Translations under genes and position numbers: made by a program | Assembly (NCBI RefSeq): GCF_004348995.1 | Contig: NZ_SMKQ01000043.1 | Coordinates: forward strand, 1-50,817 | DNA length: 50,817 nucleotides | Direction of reading: 5' to 3' | Source: Nonomuraea terrae | GTDB lineage: Bacteria > Actinomycetota > Actinomycetes > Streptosporangiales > Streptosporangiaceae | Notes under the pieces: generated by a model | The model's input: only the letters and a program-made list of their open reading frames with translations | The model's database searches: none | Told to the model about the DNA's origin: nothing | In this document: piece by piece, positions 41,986 through 50,817 of the stretch | How the letters are laid out: each line of letters begins with the position of its first letter | Position numbering within the stretch: position 1 is the first letter of the stretch

Positions 41986-43718
41986 TCCTCGTTCTCCCAC
42001 TTCGGCGCCATGTCCACGGCGATCTGGATGGTGTCGTTGCTGGCGCCTCCCGCGATCATGGGCCAGACCATGGCGTCCTGGTGGACGACGAAGTCGATCA
42101 CGACAGGCACGTCGTTGATCTCCATGGCCTTCTCGATCACGGCGTCCACGTCCTCCGGACGCTCACAGCGCAGGCCCACACAACCATAGGCCTCGGCCAG
42201 CTTGACGAAGTCGGGGATGCGGCGCGTGGTCTGCAGGTCGGTGTTGGAGTAACGCTCGTCGTAGAAGAGCGTCTGCCACTGGCGCACCATGCCGAGGTTA
42301 CCGTTGTTGATCACGGCGATCTTGATCGGCACCCCCTCGATGGCGCAGGTGGCGAGCTCCTGGTTGGTCATCTGGAAGCAGCCGTCGCCGTCGATGGCCC
42401 ACACCGTGGCGTCGGGGCACCCCATCTTGGCGCCCATCGCGGCCGGGACGGCGAAGCCCATCGTGCCGAGACCGCCGGAGTTGATGAACGTGCCGGGCTT
42501 CTCGTACTCGATGAACTGCGCGGCCCACATCTGGTGCTGGCCGACGCCGGAGACGTAGTAGGCGTCGGGGCCGACGATCGCGCTCAGCCGCTCCATGACG
42601 TACTGCGGGGCCAGGGAGCCGTCGTCGGCCGTGTCGTAGCCCAGGGGGTAGGTCTCCTTGAGGCCGTTGAGCAGCTTCCACCAGTCGCTGTAGTCGCCCT
42701 TCTGACCGGAGGCCCGGATCGCGGCGATCAGGTCGGTGATGACCTCCCTGCAGTCGCCGACGATCGGCACGTCGGCGTGGCGGTTCTTGGAGATCTCGGC
42801 CGGGTCGATGTCGGCGTGCACGATCTTCGCGCGCGGCGCGAACGTCGACAGGTCGCCGGTCACCCGGTCGTCGAAGCGCACGCCCAGGCCGATGATCAGG
42901 TCGGACTTCTGCAGCGCGCCGACCGCGGAGACGCTGCCGTGCATGCCGGGCATGCCGAGGTGCTGCGGATGGCCGTCGGGGAACGTTCCGCGCGCCATCA
43001 GCGTGGTGACCACCGGGATGTCCGCCAGCTCGGCCAGCTCCAGCAGCTCGGTGGAGGCGCGGGCCTTGTGCACGCCGCCGCCGACGTACAGGACCGGTCG
43101 CTTGGACTCGGCGATCAGCTTGGCGGCCTCGCGGATCTGCTTGGAGTGGGGCCGGGTGACCGGGCGGTAGCCGGGCAGCTGCATGGTGGGCGGCCAGCGG
43201 AACTCGGTCTGCGCCTGCAGGGCGTCCTTCGAGATGTCCACGAGAACAGGGCCGGGCCGGCCGGTGGAGGCGATGTGGAAGGCCTCCATGATCGTACGAG
43301 GGATGTCGTCGGCGTCGGTGACCAGAAAGTTGTGCTTGGTGATCGGCATGGTGATGCCGGAGATGTCGGACTCCTGGAACGCGTCCGTGCCGATCATCGA
43401 CGAGGCCACCTGGCCGGTGATCGCCACGATCGGCACCGAGTCCATGAACGCGTCGGCGATCGGCGTCACCAAGTTGGTCGCCCCTGGGCCGCTCGTCGCC
43501 ATGCACACCCCGACCCTGCCGGTCGCCTGCGCGTAGCCCTCGGCCGCGTGCCCCGCACCCTGCTCATGCCGTACGAGCACGTGCCGGACCTTGGTCGAGT
43601 CGTAGAGAGGATCGTAGGCCGGGAGGATGGCACCGCCCGGGATCCCGAACACTGTGTCGACTCCCACGTGCTCCAGCGCCCTGACCAGGGCCTGTGCACC
43701 TGTCATCCGTTCGGTCAT
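41982..43718 (-). CDS. ilvB: Acetolactate synthase large subunit
   Basis: The 578-residue TPP enzyme makes acetolactate or acetohydroxybutyrate. The catalytic Glu52 is in [15 protein letters not shown], the FAD-binding region is in the middle domain ([13 protein letters not shown]), and the TPP motif is [19 protein letters not shown] followed by INN. The ATG at 43718 is preceded by AAGGAAC. It is transcribed from a leader with an attenuator (43756-43905). Confidence 0.97.
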   Translation of the reverse strand: MTERMTGAQALVRALEHVGVDTVFGIPGGAILPAYDPLYDSTKVRHVLVRHEQGAGHAAEGYAQATGRVGVCMATSGPGATNLVTPIADAFMDSVPIVAITGQVASSMIGTDAFQESDISGITMPITKHNFLVTDADDIPRTIMEAFHIASTGRPGPVLVDISKDALQAQTEFRWPPTMQLPGYRPVTRPHSKQIREAAKLIAESKRPVLYVGGGVHKARASTELLELAELADIPVVTTLMARGTFPDGHPQHLGMPGMHGSVSAVGALQKSDLIIGLGVRFDDRVTGDLSTFAPRAKIVHADIDPAEISKNRHADVPIVGDCREVITDLIAAIRASGQKGDYSDWWKLLNGLKETYPLGYDTADDGSLAPQYVMERLSAIVGPDAYYVSGVGQHQMWAAQFIEYEKPGTFINSGGLGTMGFAVPAAMGAKMGCPDATVWAIDGDGCFQMTNQELATCAIEGVPIKIAVINNGNLGMVRQWQTLFYDERYSNTDLQTTRRIPDFVKLAEAYGCVGLRCERPEDVDAVIEKAMEINDVPVVIDFVVHQDAMVWPMIAGGASNDTIQIAVDMAPKWENEE

Positions 43719-43755
43719 CGGCTCGTTCCTTGCGTGGCTACTCGCTTAAGGACAT

Positions 43756-43793
43756 AAAAAATGCCCCGTCCCACCGAACGGCGGGGCTGGGGC
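43756..43793 (-). terminator. Attenuator terminator in the ilvB leader
   Basis: On the minus strand a two-block stem (GCCCC...GGGGC outside, CCCGCC...GGTGGG inside, GTTC loop) is followed by ATTTTTT. It ends 37 bases before the ilvB start and 24 bases after the leader peptide. Confidence 0.85.
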
Positions 43794-43833
43794 GGCGCGC
43801 AGGTCGTCGTGCTTCGCTATCGGCCTGCGCGCC
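43794..43833 (-). promoter_or_regulatory. Upstream hairpin of the ilvB attenuator
   Basis: A perfect 10-bp stem (GGCGCGCAGG / CCTGCGCGCC) with a 20-base loop abuts the terminator. The leader's stop codon (43817-43819) lies in the loop, as in the cimA leader. Confidence 0.75.
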
Positions 43834-43867
43834 GGCGAAGTACTACGAGAATCTCACTGCGAAGCAT
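43817..43867 (-). CDS. ilvB leader peptide (attenuation)
   Basis: The 16-residue frame MLRSEILVVLRRRAGR ends with TAG. The run Ile-Leu-Val-Val-Leu contains all three branched-chain amino acids, as expected of a sensor for their charged tRNAs. The ATG lies seven bases after a -10-like TATGGT, so the message is probably leaderless. Ribosome stalling at the ILVVL codons should favour the antitermination fold and transcription into ilvBNC. Similar leaders are known before ilvB in streptomycetes and corynebacteria. Confidence 0.85.
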   Translation of the reverse strand: MLRSEILVVLRRRAGR

Positions 43868-43874
43868 GTTCAAC

Positions 43875-43905
43875 ACCATAGCCGCTCCGAACGCCCCGGT
43901 GTCAA
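43875..43905 (-). promoter_or_regulatory. Predicted ilvB promoter
   Basis: A consensus TTGACA (43900-43905) and TATGGT (43875-43880) are separated by 19 bases; reading the -10 as GCTATG gives 17. The start of transcription falls at or next to the leader ATG. Confidence 0.6.
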
Positions 43906-43923
43906 CTTGGTGGACACCAAGTC

Positions 43924-46692
43924 TCAAACAGTGAGACTCGTCCGCATCAGCGAGTCGACCCCGCGCGCCGCCATCGGACGCGCCACCAGGAAGCCCTGCC
44001 CGCGCGTGCAGCCCATCTGCTTGAGCAGCTCGAGCTGCTCCGGACGCTCGATCCCCTCGGCCACCACGGTGAGCCCGAGGTCGTGACCGAGCCGCACGAT
44101 CGTCCGGGTGAGCAGCGTCAGCGTGTCGTCGCTGCCCAGCCCCGCCACGAACGACGGGTCGATCTTGATCATGTCGACGGGCAGCTGCCGCAGGAACGCC
44201 AGCGACGCGTAGCCGGTGCCGAAGTCGTCGATCGCCAGCCGCACGCCGAGCGAACGCAGCTCCGACAGGCGCCTGACGGTCTCGTCGGCGTCCTCGACCA
44301 GCATCTCCTCGATGACTTCCAGGGTCAGCGCCGAGGCGGGCAGCCCGCTCTCGGCCAGCGCGTCCGCCACGGTCTCGACGAACCTGGGCGCCGTGATCTG
44401 GCGCGCCGACAGGTTGAGCGACAGCCCGATGTCCCACGACGAGGCCCGCCAGGCGGCCACCTCGCGGCACGCCTCGCGCAGGATCCACTCGCCCAGCGGC
44501 ACGATCAGCCCGGTGTCCTCGGCCGGGCCGAGGAACTGCTCAGGCGGCACGAACTCCGAGCCGCGCAACCAGCGCACCAGCGCCTCCACCGCGGTCACCC
44601 GCGAGGTGGCCAGGTCGACCACCGGTTGGTACTCGATCGCGAACTGCTGGTCGATCAGCGCCCGCTGCAGGTCGGCCGCGAGCTCCAGGCGGCGTACGAC
44701 GTCGGCGTGCATCTGGGCGGCGAACACCTCGACGCGTCGGCCGCCCAGCTCCTTAGAGCGTGCCATCGCCACGTCGGCGTTGCGGATGAGGTCACCGGCC
44801 GGCATGCCGTCCTCGGTGAAGGCCACGCCCACGCTCGCCGTGAGCGCCACGTCGCGGTCGGCGACCCGGAACGGCTCCTGCGAGACCGTGCGCACCAGCC
44901 GCTCGGCAAGGTCGACCGCGACCTGCGCCTCGCCGCCGGTCTCCACCAGCACCGCGAACTCGTCGCCGCCCCACCGGGCCAGCGTGTCGTCGGCGCGGAC
45001 GGCGCCGCGCAGCCGGCGGGCCGCCTGCCCGAGCAGGTAGTCGCCGCTGGCGTGGCCGACCGAGTCGTTGACCGAGGTGAACCCGTCGAGGTCGAGGAAG
45101 ATGACCGCGACGTTTCCCGACGTGCGGCCGGAGAGCACCTCGCGGGTGCGCTCCTCGAAGTAGGCGCGGTTGGGCAGCCCCGTGACGCCGTCGTGGAAGG
45201 TCAGGTGGGCGACCTGGTTGCGCAGGGCCTCCTGGTCGCTGACGTCTCTGGTGGTCACCAGCATCAGGTCGTCGCCGCCGACGTGGCGGGTGGCGACCGA
45301 CTCGGTGGGCCGCCACGTGCCGTCGGCCGCGCGTACGCGGCAGGCGATCATGCACGCGCCGGGCGACGGGCTCTCCTCGTCGGGATGCATCGCGCGCATG
45401 GCGAGCTGGATGCCCGGCACGTCCTCCGGATGGATGTAGTCGAAGATCGAGCCGCCGACCAGCTCGTCGGGAGGGTAGCCGTACGTGACCTCGACGCCGG
45501 GGCCTATCTCGCGGACGACGCCGTCGTGGTCGCAGACGAACACCACGTCGCCGGTGCTCTCGGCCAGCTCCATGAGCTGCCGCTCGCCGGTGCGGACCAG
45601 GCCGCGCAGCCGGGAGTTGACGGCGGCGAGCACGAACAGGCGCACGAGCAGGAGCAGCACCACCGACACCGCGACCACCACGACGCCCGTCACCGGCTGC
45701 CCCGGCCGGCCGCCCGCCAGGTGGGCGAGGATCGTGCAGGCGGCCACGGACACCAGCACGAGCGGTGCCAGCGCGACGGCGTGGCCGATCACGGCGCGTC
45801 CGGCCACCCGCGGGCGCGGCCCCCACGGGACCGCCGCGAGCAGCAGGAACACGACCGGCGCGAGCAGGACGCTCCACAGCTGCGGCTCGCCGTCGCGCAG
45901 CCGGGCGACCGCCGTGCCGACCCCGGCCACGGTCATCGCGGCCAGCACGCCGCCGCCGGCCACGCCGAGCAACCACGAGGACGACGTGCTGGTGAGCACC
46001 GGCGGGATCACGGCGCACGTCACCAGCAGCGCCACCATGGGCGGCAGCATGACGAGCGTGAACGTGCCGGCGTCGCCCGTGTCGGCGTAGACCTGCCGCA
46101 GCGCCACCACCCAGCCGACGAGGAAGATCGAGGCCGTGCACAGGTAGGCGTCGCTCAGGCGCCGCAGGGCCGAGGCCGCGGGGAACACGCGGTCGGCCGC
46201 GACCAGCGCGCCGCCCGCCGTGACCACCGTGCCGAGCAGCACGAACATGTCGGCGAAGTTGACGACGAAGCTTTCGGCGAACGGCCGCAGCGCCACCCCG
46301 GCGGCCCAGATGACGGCGCCGCCGCCCATCCAGCGCGCGGCCGAGGCCGTCTGACGGTGTGTGGCCGCCTGGCGGACCGAGGCGACCAGCAGAGACGCGG
46401 CGGCGACCAGCGCCGCGAGGCCTCCGGCGACCGCGCCGGTGACCGAGGCAGGAACGTGCGCCAGGAGCGCGGCGGCGACCGCCACCACGCCTGCGGCCGC
46501 TGCGGCGGCCGGCGGCACCCGTGGATCACGCCAGCGGATCACAGTCGTTGCCCATCCCGTCTCGTACTCTGCACCTGCGACCGCCGAAGTCCGGTCGATC
46601 ACTTCGCCAGTGTGTGCGGTCGTGGGTGCGCGGGTGGTGACAACGCCGATGTCGTCACCGATCTGATAACCACACAGACCAATCGCCGCCAA
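43924..46692 (-). CDS. Membrane PAS-GGDEF-EAL cyclic-di-GMP protein
   Basis: The 922-residue protein has about ten membrane segments (roughly 60-360), a PAS domain (about 375-495), a GGDEF domain with intact RWGGDEF (about 574) and an RxxD inhibitory site (RADD) five residues before it, and an EAL domain with intact EALVRW (about 702), LNLSARQ, AIDDFGTGYASL and IKIDPSF. Both synthesis and breakdown of c-di-GMP therefore look possible. In streptomycetes such proteins tune development. The TTG start at 46692 is uncertain: GGGG is only three bases away, and a GTG 31 codons later is an alternative. Confidence 0.88.
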   Translation of the reverse strand: MAAIGLCGYQIGDDIGVVTTRAPTTAHTGEVIDRTSAVAGAEYETGWATTVIRWRDPRVPPAAAAAAGVVAVAAALLAHVPASVTGAVAGGLAALVAAASLLVASVRQAATHRQTASAARWMGGGAVIWAAGVALRPFAESFVVNFADMFVLLGTVVTAGGALVAADRVFPAASALRRLSDAYLCTASIFLVGWVVALRQVYADTGDAGTFTLVMLPPMVALLVTCAVIPPVLTSTSSSWLLGVAGGGVLAAMTVAGVGTAVARLRDGEPQLWSVLLAPVVFLLLAAVPWGPRPRVAGRAVIGHAVALAPLVLVSVAACTILAHLAGGRPGQPVTGVVVVAVSVVLLLLVRLFVLAAVNSRLRGLVRTGERQLMELAESTGDVVFVCDHDGVVREIGPGVEVTYGYPPDELVGGSIFDYIHPEDVPGIQLAMRAMHPDEESPSPGACMIACRVRAADGTWRPTESVATRHVGGDDLMLVTTRDVSDQEALRNQVAHLTFHDGVTGLPNRAYFEERTREVLSGRTSGNVAVIFLDLDGFTSVNDSVGHASGDYLLGQAARRLRGAVRADDTLARWGGDEFAVLVETGGEAQVAVDLAERLVRTVSQEPFRVADRDVALTASVGVAFTEDGMPAGDLIRNADVAMARSKELGGRRVEVFAAQMHADVVRRLELAADLQRALIDQQFAIEYQPVVDLATSRVTAVEALVRWLRGSEFVPPEQFLGPAEDTGLIVPLGEWILREACREVAAWRASSWDIGLSLNLSARQITAPRFVETVADALAESGLPASALTLEVIEEMLVEDADETVRRLSELRSLGVRLAIDDFGTGYASLAFLRQLPVDMIKIDPSFVAGLGSDDTLTLLTRTIVRLGHDLGLTVVAEGIERPEQLELLKQMGCTRGQGFLVARPMAARGVDSLMRTSLTV

Positions 46693-46778
46693 GAACCCCT
46701 TGACAGTGAGTCAGGAACTTCCCGCAAGCGCAACCGTACGCACCGAAGGTCACGGACCTGACACGTTCCGGATTCCTC

Positions 46779-47687
46779 TCAGTACGCTTCGGTGATGACG
46801 TTGATCAGCTCTTCTCCGGCGAGATAGCGCTCCAGCTGGGCGCGGATCAGGCGCAGCATGCGCCGCCCGGAGGCGGGGGTGCTGCCCGCGACGTGGGGGG
46901 TGATCAGCACGCCGGGAGCGCTCCAGAGCGGGTGGCCCTCGGGCAGCGGCTCGGGCGCCGTCACGTCGAGCGCGGCCCGCAGCCTGCCGGTCTTGAGCTC
47001 CGCGACCAGGGCGTCGGTGTCGACGACGCCGCCCCGCGCCGCGTTGACCAGCACGGCCCCGTCCTTCATCCGGGCGAGGAACTTGGCGCCCACCATCCCC
47101 GCCGTGTCGGGCGTGGCCGGCACCAGCAGCACGACGACGTCGGCGGCGGGCAGCAGCGCGGGCAGTTCCTCCATCGCGTGCACGCCGTCGCGGGCGCTGC
47201 GTGCCACGCGGACGACCTCGACCTCGAAGCCGGCCAGGCGGCGTTCGAGCGCGGCGCCGATGGAGCCGTAGCCGAGGATGAGCACGGTCGAGTCGGCCAG
47301 CACGCCGGTGTGGCGGTAGGTCCACTCGCCGCGGCGCTGGGCGTCGACGAAAGCGGGGAACTCCCTGAGCACCGCGATCATCGCTCCGACCGCCCACTCG
47401 GCGGTGCCGGCGTCGTGGACGCCGCGCGCGTTGCACAGCACCGCGCCCTGCGGCATGTGCGGCCGGTACGCGTCCACGCCCGCCGTCACGGTCTGCAGCA
47501 GCCGCAGCGAGGTCATCCTGGCCAGCGTTCCGGGGACGTCGGGCACGCTGAGCAGCGGCGGGATCCACACCTCGACGTCCGCCACGCCTTCCGGCATCGG
47601 GGACGTGCCATCGTAAACAGCGCAATCAACCCCCGGAAGGCCGGAAAGCGCATCGGCCACCGCATCGGACGGAACCCAGGTCTTCAT
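46779..47687 (-). CDS. D-isomer-specific 2-hydroxyacid dehydrogenase
   Basis: The enzyme has 302 residues. The NAD fold has LILGYGSIGAALERRLAGF, and the catalytic Arg, Glu and His lie in NAARGGVVD, APEPLPEGHP and TPHVAGSTP. It reduces 2-oxo acids or oxidises D-2-hydroxyacids (glyoxylate/hydroxypyruvate reductase-like); the exact substrate is unclear. It shares only about the catalytic core with SerA and lacks the C-terminal ACT part. It is divergent from the sugar dehydrogenase gene with 29 bases between starts. Confidence 0.9.
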   Translation of the reverse strand: MKTWVPSDAVADALSGLPGVDCAVYDGTSPMPEGVADVEVWIPPLLSVPDVPGTLARMTSLRLLQTVTAGVDAYRPHMPQGAVLCNARGVHDAGTAEWAVGAMIAVLREFPAFVDAQRRGEWTYRHTGVLADSTVLILGYGSIGAALERRLAGFEVEVVRVARSARDGVHAMEELPALLPAADVVVLLVPATPDTAGMVGAKFLARMKDGAVLVNAARGGVVDTDALVAELKTGRLRAALDVTAPEPLPEGHPLWSAPGVLITPHVAGSTPASGRRMLRLIRAQLERYLAGEELINVITEAY

Positions 47688-47716
47688 GCCGAGAACCTTA
47701 CGACTCCGAGGGAAGT

Positions 47717-48778
47717 ATGGAACACATGAGGAAGCTCTGGACGATCATGCTGATGGCCGTCGTCACCGCGTGTTCCGCCGGCGGCGGGGAGGTGCTCCCC
47801 ACGGCCGCCGTGTCGGCCGAGGCCGCCCCCGGCGAACCGAAGGACGTCGCGACGAACCTGTCGGTGCCGTGGGGGATCGCCTTCCTGCCCGGCGGCGACG
47901 CGCTGGTGACCGAGCGCGACACCGCCCGCCTGCTGCGGGTGAGCCCGGCCGGTGATGTACGGGAGCTGGCGACGATCGAGGGGGTGCGGCCCGACGGCGA
48001 GGGCGGGCTGATGGGCGTGGCCGTGCGGGGCGACCAGGTCTTCCTCTACTACACGGCGGAGCAGGACAACCGGATCGTCCGCTACCGGCTGACCGGCGAC
48101 ACGCTGGCCGAACCTCGGGTGATCGTCCAGGGCATCCCGAAGGGCGGCATCCACAACGGCGGGCGGCTGGCGTTCGGGCCCGACGGGCACCTGTACGCCA
48201 CCACCGGCGAGGTCGGCGACGGCGAGCTGGCCCAGCGGCGCGACTCGCTCGGCGGCAAGATCCTGCGCATGACCCCGGACGGGGCGCCCGCGCCGGGCAA
48301 CCCGTTCGGCACCCTCGTCTACAGCTACGGGCACCGCAACGTCCAGGGGCTGGCCTGGGACCCGTCAGGGCGGCTGTACGCCTCGGAGTTCGGCGCCAGC
48401 TCCTACGACGAGGTCAACCTGATCAGAGCGGGGGCCAACTACGGATGGCCCGAGGTCGAGGGGCGCGGCGACGATCCGCGCTTCGTGAACCCGATCCTCA
48501 CCTGGACCACCGACGAGGCGTCGCCCTCGGGGATGGTGTACGCGGACGGGTCGTTGTGGGTCGGGGCGCTGCGCGGTGAACGGCTCTGGCAGGTCCCCTT
48601 GGGGCAGGACGGCTCGGCCGGTCGGCCGGTGGCCCACCTGGCCGACCGCTACGGCCGTCTCCGTGCCGTCGCCAACGCCCCCGACGGCACCCTGTGGGTG
48701 GGCACCAGCAACAAGGACGGCCGCGGCTCCCCCCGTCAGGGCGACGACCGCATCGTCTCCCTCACCCCGACCTCCTGA
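47717..48778 (+). CDS. PQQ-type sugar dehydrogenase lipoprotein
   Basis: The 353-residue protein has a lipoprotein signal (VVTACSAGG, lipid-modified Cys19), so it is tethered outside the membrane. The rest is a six-bladed beta-propeller of the glucose/sorbosone dehydrogenase family: LSVPWGIAFLPGGDALVTERD, KGGIHNGGRLAFGPDGHLYATTGE with the catalytic His, and YSYGHRNVQGLAWDPSGRLYASEFG. It would oxidise sugars or related alcohols with PQQ; whether PQQ is available in this organism is unknown. ATG 47717 has GAGGG upstream; the ATG three codons later is possible. Confidence 0.88.
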   Translation: MEHMRKLWTIMLMAVVTACSAGGGEVLPTAAVSAEAAPGEPKDVATNLSVPWGIAFLPGGDALVTERDTARLLRVSPAGDVRELATIEGVRPDGEGGLMGVAVRGDQVFLYYTAEQDNRIVRYRLTGDTLAEPRVIVQGIPKGGIHNGGRLAFGPDGHLYATTGEVGDGELAQRRDSLGGKILRMTPDGAPAPGNPFGTLVYSYGHRNVQGLAWDPSGRLYASEFGASSYDEVNLIRAGANYGWPEVEGRGDDPRFVNPILTWTTDEASPSGMVYADGSLWVGALRGERLWQVPLGQDGSAGRPVAHLADRYGRLRAVANAPDGTLWVGTSNKDGRGSPRQGDDRIVSLTPTS

Positions 48779-48874
48779 CCGGCCTCCGTCCACCCGGGCT
48801 TCCCCCGTTCGCAGGACGGCGGCCCCGGGCGGCTGCCCCGCCGCACAGGGCCGAAGTCCCTTTGGGGGACGAAA

Positions 48875-48888
48875 GGGGCATGCGCCCC
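48875..48888. terminator. Small hairpin between convergent genes
   Basis: GGGGC-ATGC-GCCCC lies about 96 bases past the sugar dehydrogenase stop and 122 bases before the VanW-family stop. Weak, but the only compact stem in the gap besides GTCCC/GGGAC just before it. Confidence 0.35.
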
Positions 48889-48939
48889 CTTCCCGCAGGC
48901 TCACCACCCCGAAGCACCGGGATGGTGGTCACCCGTTCA

Positions 48940-49010
48940 GGCCTCGGCGCCGAAGGGACAAGGCAGGACCCCGCGGACGGTGGTCCGGGTCCGGCCTCGG
49001 CGCCGAAGGG
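48940..49010. repeat. Two direct 18-bp repeats
   Basis: GGCCTCGGCGCCGAAGGG occurs at 48940-48957 and 48993-49010, 53 bases apart, the second ending exactly at the VanW-family stop codon. Each contains the palindrome CGGCGCCG. Nothing else is recognised in the 232-base gap. Confidence 0.7.
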
Positions 49011-50795
49011 TCAGGTGCAGGTGAGCTGGGGTTGGGGGCGGTACTCGGTGGTCAGCTTCGGATCCTTCTTGGCGACCTTGCCGTCCTCGTGGAACACCCG
49101 CGTGACGTCGATCGTGAACCCCTGCTGCCCCGTCGTCGGCACGCACTCCGGCGACGTGCTGGTCTCACGCCGGAACGGGGTGAAGTCCCGCGGTTCCGAC
49201 TCGACCGCCTCGATCTTCTCGTACCGCTTCGTACCCCACAGCGTGACGGTGACCGACGTGTCGGTGTACGCCGTCTTGATGAGCACCCCGTTGTCGGAGT
49301 CGTTGCGCCACTTGAGATCGACGTCCGGGTACACCAGGTCCGCGTCCCGCCCGGCGGGATAGCCGGTGGTGGAGTACTGGACCGGCCGGTGCTCCACGTC
49401 CTCGAAACCGCCGAAGAACGCCGCGTTGTACATCGTGGTCGCGACCTGCGCGACGCCGCCGCCGACCATCGTCACCATCCGGCCGTCGACGATCTGCCCC
49501 GCCTCGACGTAGCCGTCGCCGACCGTCGGCTCGCCCGCGAGATCGTTCAGCGAGAACGTCTCCCCCGGCTTGACCACGTGCCCGTCGAGCTCCTGCGCCA
49601 TGCGCTGGATGTTCTTCACCCGCTCCTGGCAGCACGCGAACGTCGTGGTGAACGAGCTGACCAGCTCGTTGATGCCGAGCCCGTCGATCTGCGAGGTCTG
49701 CACGGCGGGCGCGATGGCCTCGAGCCGAACGGGGATCGTCCGGTCGCCGCCCTCGGCGAAGATTTCCTCGGCGGCCCTGGCCAGCTGCCGGTCGTCGACC
49801 CCGCGCCCGGTGCGCGCCGGCACCAGGACGGGCTTGCCGGCCACGATCTCGTACGTCGCGTCGCGCGGCAGCTGCGCCGCGTCCACCAGGCTGCTCTCCA
49901 TGCCGGCCAAAGCGGCCTCGGCGTCGAACCGCGGCGCGAGCCCGCCCTCTCCGTCGGAGACGTACGTCAGGTTCGCGGCGATCACGGTCTGCGGCAGCTG
50001 CACCCGCTTGACGCCGAGGGCGAGCGTGATCGGCGCGGCGACGGCCTGCCTGGCCTTCTCCAGCGCGTCAGCGACGGCCTCGGGGGTGGTGACGGGCGTG
50101 GCGGGGCGCAGGGCCAGCCGGAGCGTGCCGCCGCCGCTCATGAAGGCGTCACCGATCTTGCGCACGGCGTCGTCGCGGTCGAGCACCACGCCGTCGGCGG
50201 GGCGACGGGACCTGGGCTGCAGCCCGGCGAAGAACACCCGGCCTTCGGCGGCCGGCTGGTCGACGGTCTCGGCCAGGCCCTCGACGAGCCTGGTGAGCTG
50301 GGAGGCGTCGACGCTGATCTCCGGCTGCAGCTCGGTCGTGCCGGTGAGGCCGCGCCACACCTCAGCGGGGGTGGGGAAGCCGCTGGGGGCCTGCCCGATC
50401 GTGCCGACGACGTCGAGTTCGAGCCCGGCCTCCTGGGGCTGGAGGGTCTCTTTCCTGTCGCCGATCTGCACGACGACGGGCGCGCTGAGCTGCGCGCCGA
50501 GCTCGGTGCGGAGTTTGTCGGCCGCCTGCGTCACGGTGAGGCCGCCGATGTCCACGCCGGCCACGTGCGTGCCGCGCAGCACCGACCCCGACATGAGCAC
50601 GGCCGGCACCACGTACGCCAGCACCCCGAGCAGGACGACGAGGGTCACCAGGCCGGGCAGCAGCCGGCGGCGCCTGGGCGGCTCAGGGTCGTACGCCGGC
50701 GGCCGCTCGGGCTCGGAGCCGAACATGGGCGCGGAGGGCTTCTCCTTGCCGGCCATCGGCCAGGGCTGCGCGGGCGGCGCGGGCGGGGGCAGCAT
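49011..50795 (-). CDS. VanW-family protein with PG-binding domains
   Basis: The protein has 594 residues from the ATG at 50795. The frame stays open to the window edge, so the true start may lie outside. A Pro-rich cytoplasmic tail (1-45) and one membrane helix (about 48-68) precede an extracellular part. That part has G5/PG4-like putative peptidoglycan-binding domains (HVAGVDIGGLTVTQAADKLR near 77, another near 240) and then the VanW domain (SSFTTTFACCQERVKNIQRMA, GETFSLNDLAGEPTVGDGY, GGGVAQVATTMYNAAFFGG). VanW occurs with vancomycin-resistance genes but its role is unproven. Involvement in cell-wall upkeep is inferred. Confidence 0.88.
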   Translation of the reverse strand: MLPPPAPPAQPWPMAGKEKPSAPMFGSEPERPPAYDPEPPRRRRLLPGLVTLVVLLGVLAYVVPAVLMSGSVLRGTHVAGVDIGGLTVTQAADKLRTELGAQLSAPVVVQIGDRKETLQPQEAGLELDVVGTIGQAPSGFPTPAEVWRGLTGTTELQPEISVDASQLTRLVEGLAETVDQPAAEGRVFFAGLQPRSRRPADGVVLDRDDAVRKIGDAFMSGGGTLRLALRPATPVTTPEAVADALEKARQAVAAPITLALGVKRVQLPQTVIAANLTYVSDGEGGLAPRFDAEAALAGMESSLVDAAQLPRDATYEIVAGKPVLVPARTGRGVDDRQLARAAEEIFAEGGDRTIPVRLEAIAPAVQTSQIDGLGINELVSSFTTTFACCQERVKNIQRMAQELDGHVVKPGETFSLNDLAGEPTVGDGYVEAGQIVDGRMVTMVGGGVAQVATTMYNAAFFGGFEDVEHRPVQYSTTGYPAGRDADLVYPDVDLKWRNDSDNGVLIKTAYTDTSVTVTLWGTKRYEKIEAVESEPRDFTPFRRETSTSPECVPTTGQQGFTIDVTRVFHEDGKVAKKDPKLTTEYRPQPQLTCT

Positions 50796-50817
50796 GCCGC
50801 TGCCTGAGGGTCCGCCC

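Noticed and set aside
44083..46761. Plus-strand open frame of about 890 codons
   Set aside because: It mirrors the GGDEF-EAL gene antisense and consists of Arg/Gln/His/Gly-rich sequence without any domain.

Overview
The window looks like a chromosomal segment of a high-GC actinomycete. The Streptosporangiaceae (Nonomuraea/Actinomadura-like) fit best, judging from codon use, the gene neighbourhood, tRNAs without encoded CCA, TTG and GTG starts, and ATGA-coupled genes. No phage, plasmid, CRISPR, transposase or integrase was recognised. Assignment to a genus is inference.

Layout. 1-5.5 kb: 3' end of an unknown gene, two identical tRNA-Glu(CTC) genes, a DUF1963 protein, a NarL-type two-component pair, a Tat-exported alpha/beta hydrolase and tRNA-Gln(CTG). 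5.6-11.6 kb: an M3 peptidyl-dipeptidase, a PadR/MATE efflux pair, gltX and a FAH-family hydrolase. 11.8-14.7 kb: a tightly coupled Asp23/Gls24 envelope-stress operon of six genes. 14.7-17.5 kb: a MhuD-like heme monooxygenase, an HD hydrolase and a secreted heparinase II/III-type lyase. 17.5-27.2 kb: amino-acid genes cimA, ilvE, leuB and serA, interleaved with a DsbA-like protein, an O-methyltransferase, an aldo/keto reductase and an NlpC/P60 hydrolase behind a c-di-AMP (ydaO) riboswitch. 27.4-35.9 kb: an SseB-like protein, a GPH-type symporter, a PadR/ABC/FtsX exporter, a DUF1707-FHA protein and a PBP4-type DD-peptidase. 36.1-40.4 kb: a zone of gene decay with ABC permease, adenosine deaminase, LysR and quinone oxidoreductase remnants. 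Inside it are a tandem duplication of a small secreted protein and an intact second-type map gene behind a 24-bp perfect palindrome. 40.4-50.8 kb: ilvBNC, a PAS-GGDEF-EAL protein, a 2-hydroxyacid dehydrogenase, a PQQ-type sugar dehydrogenase lipoprotein and a VanW-family protein.

How the genes work together. CimA makes citramalate for the threonine-independent route to isoleucine, LeuB and IlvBNC carry the keto-acid steps, and IlvE does the final transamination. SerA starts serine synthesis. Both ilvB and cimA are preceded by short leader peptides (MLRSEILVVLRRRAGR and MFYGLLIIGRRAG). Each leader is followed by a GC-rich hairpin that contains the leader stop codon in its loop, and then by an intrinsic terminator. 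This is a shared design for translational attenuation by branched-chain amino acids. It is the strongest regulatory signal here and would be missed by ordinary gene calling. GltX with tRNA-Glu and tRNA-Gln nearby fits the indirect Gln-tRNA route of actinobacteria.

No clearly unprecedented multi-gene system was found. The items most worth following are the paired attenuators, the duplicated small secreted proteins and the palindrome in front of map.
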